From Prolixibacteraceae bacterium (GTDB taxonomy: Bacteria; Bacteroidota; Bacteroidia; Bacteroidales; Prolixibacteraceae), in contig JAIBEY010000066.1 in the NCBI GenBank assembly GCA_019459525.1, positions 62,001 through 126,000 on the forward strand: DNA of 64,000 nucleotides, written 5' to 3'. The translations under genes and the position numbers were made by a program. How positions within the stretch are numbered: position 1 is the stretch's first letter; every line of letters begins with the position of its first letter. Positions 63,610 through 64,000 of this stretch are shown here, one piece after another. The notes beneath the pieces were generated by a model that was not told where the DNA came from, ran no database searches, and saw only the letters and a program-made list of their open reading frames with translations.

Positions 63610-64000
63610 ATGATTACCTTTTTTATTTCAATTGCACTACTGGTTCTTGGATACATTTTTTACAGTAAAGTGGCCGAACGCATTTTTGGAGCCGACGAAA
63701 AGCGTGAAACTCCTGCCATTAGTATGAAAGACAGCGTGGATTACATGCCCATGCCCAAATGGCGGACATTCCTCATCCAGTTTCTGAATATTGCCGGACT
63801 CGGACCCATTTTTGGAGCCGTAGCCGGGGCAATGTGGGGGCCGGTTGCCTTTTTGTGGATTGTCCTCGGTTCTATTTTTGCCGGAGCAGTACACGACTAT
63901 TTTTCCGGTATGCTTTCGGTGAAACACAAAGGACTGAGTATTCCGGAAATTGTAGGAATTTACCTGGGAGTTAATACCAAACAGTTTATGCGTGGTTTTA
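63610..64000 (+). CDS. cstA: Carbon starvation protein CstA (5' part, cut by the right edge)
   Basis: The first ~130 codons from the ATG at 63610 match CstA peptide/pyruvate transporters: an N-terminal helix (ITFFISIALLVLGYIFYSKV), then GADEKRETPAISMKDSVDYMPMPKWRTF, FLNIAGLGPIFGAVAGAMWGP and GSIFAGAVHDYFSGMLSVKHKGLSIPEIVG, all highly conserved in the family. The rest of the protein is outside the window, so subfamily and completeness cannot be judged. Confidence 0.93.
   Translation, partial: MITFFISIALLVLGYIFYSKVAERIFGADEKRETPAISMKDSVDYMPMPKWRTFLIQFLNIAGLGPIFGAVAGAMWGPVAFLWIVLGSIFAGAVHDYFSGMLSVKHKGLSIPEIVGIYLGVNTKQFMRGF

Overview
This window comes from a Bacteroidota chromosome. The evidence is two ECF sigma/FecR/SusC/SusD loci, TAnnTTTG-type promoter boxes, a T9SS sorting tail, DUF4252/DUF4268/PepSY-like proteins and no real dependence on Shine-Dalgarno sites. 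The gene content fits a Marinilabiliales or Prolixibacteraceae-like organism, but that placement is inference. Most of the DNA looks moderately GC; 40.9-44.7 kb is clearly AT-rich.

Layout. 1-1.5 kb: the 5' part of a quinol-dependent NO reductase gene (minus) divergent from a Crp/Fnr regulator, with a palindromic box between them. 1.6-8.8 kb: a branched-chain amino acid operon on the minus strand (ilvD-ilvB-ilvN-araC type regulator-ilvC), headed by a classical attenuator made of a leader peptide rich in Ile, Leu and Val, an antiterminator and a terminator. 9.1-12.0 kb: a two-component system with a BOF-fold and a PepSY-like secreted protein. 12.2 kb: tRNA-Lys. 12.4-27.2 kb: mixed housekeeping genes (MgtC/DUF4010 membrane protein, S41 peptidase, CotH protein with T9SS tail, creatininase-like, degenerate pyruvate-kinase-like protein, EamA transporter, TlpA-like thioredoxin, PBP4, enolase, DUF4268). 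27.3-28.9 kb: an ECF sigma / membrane anti-sigma candidate / DUF4252 operon.

29.0-40.7 kb and 44.8-58.8 kb: two polysaccharide-utilisation-like loci, each with ECF sigma, FecR, SusC and SusD. They carry no recognisable glycoside hydrolase. Instead they carry exported FAD-dependent oxidoreductases (one in the first, three in the second) and an unfamiliar 823-residue protein. In both, the fecR-susC gap holds a minus-strand intrinsic terminator, and a minus-strand promoter-like box overlaps the susC start codon. This is the layout expected for an ~80-nt antisense RNA over the susC leader.

40.9-44.7 kb, between the two loci: an AT-rich pair of overlapping reverse transcriptase genes recognised as the DRT type 3 anti-phage system (Drt3a, Drt3b), with a possible ncRNA segment downstream. 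59.0-64.0 kb: a secreted 945-residue protein with three near-identical repeats, three small membrane proteins and the 5' end of cstA.

Intergenic DNA holds several short-word inverted-repeat elements, including one family seen three times (core AGTGCCTAAAG), and a dense hairpin cluster at 45.4-45.9 kb.
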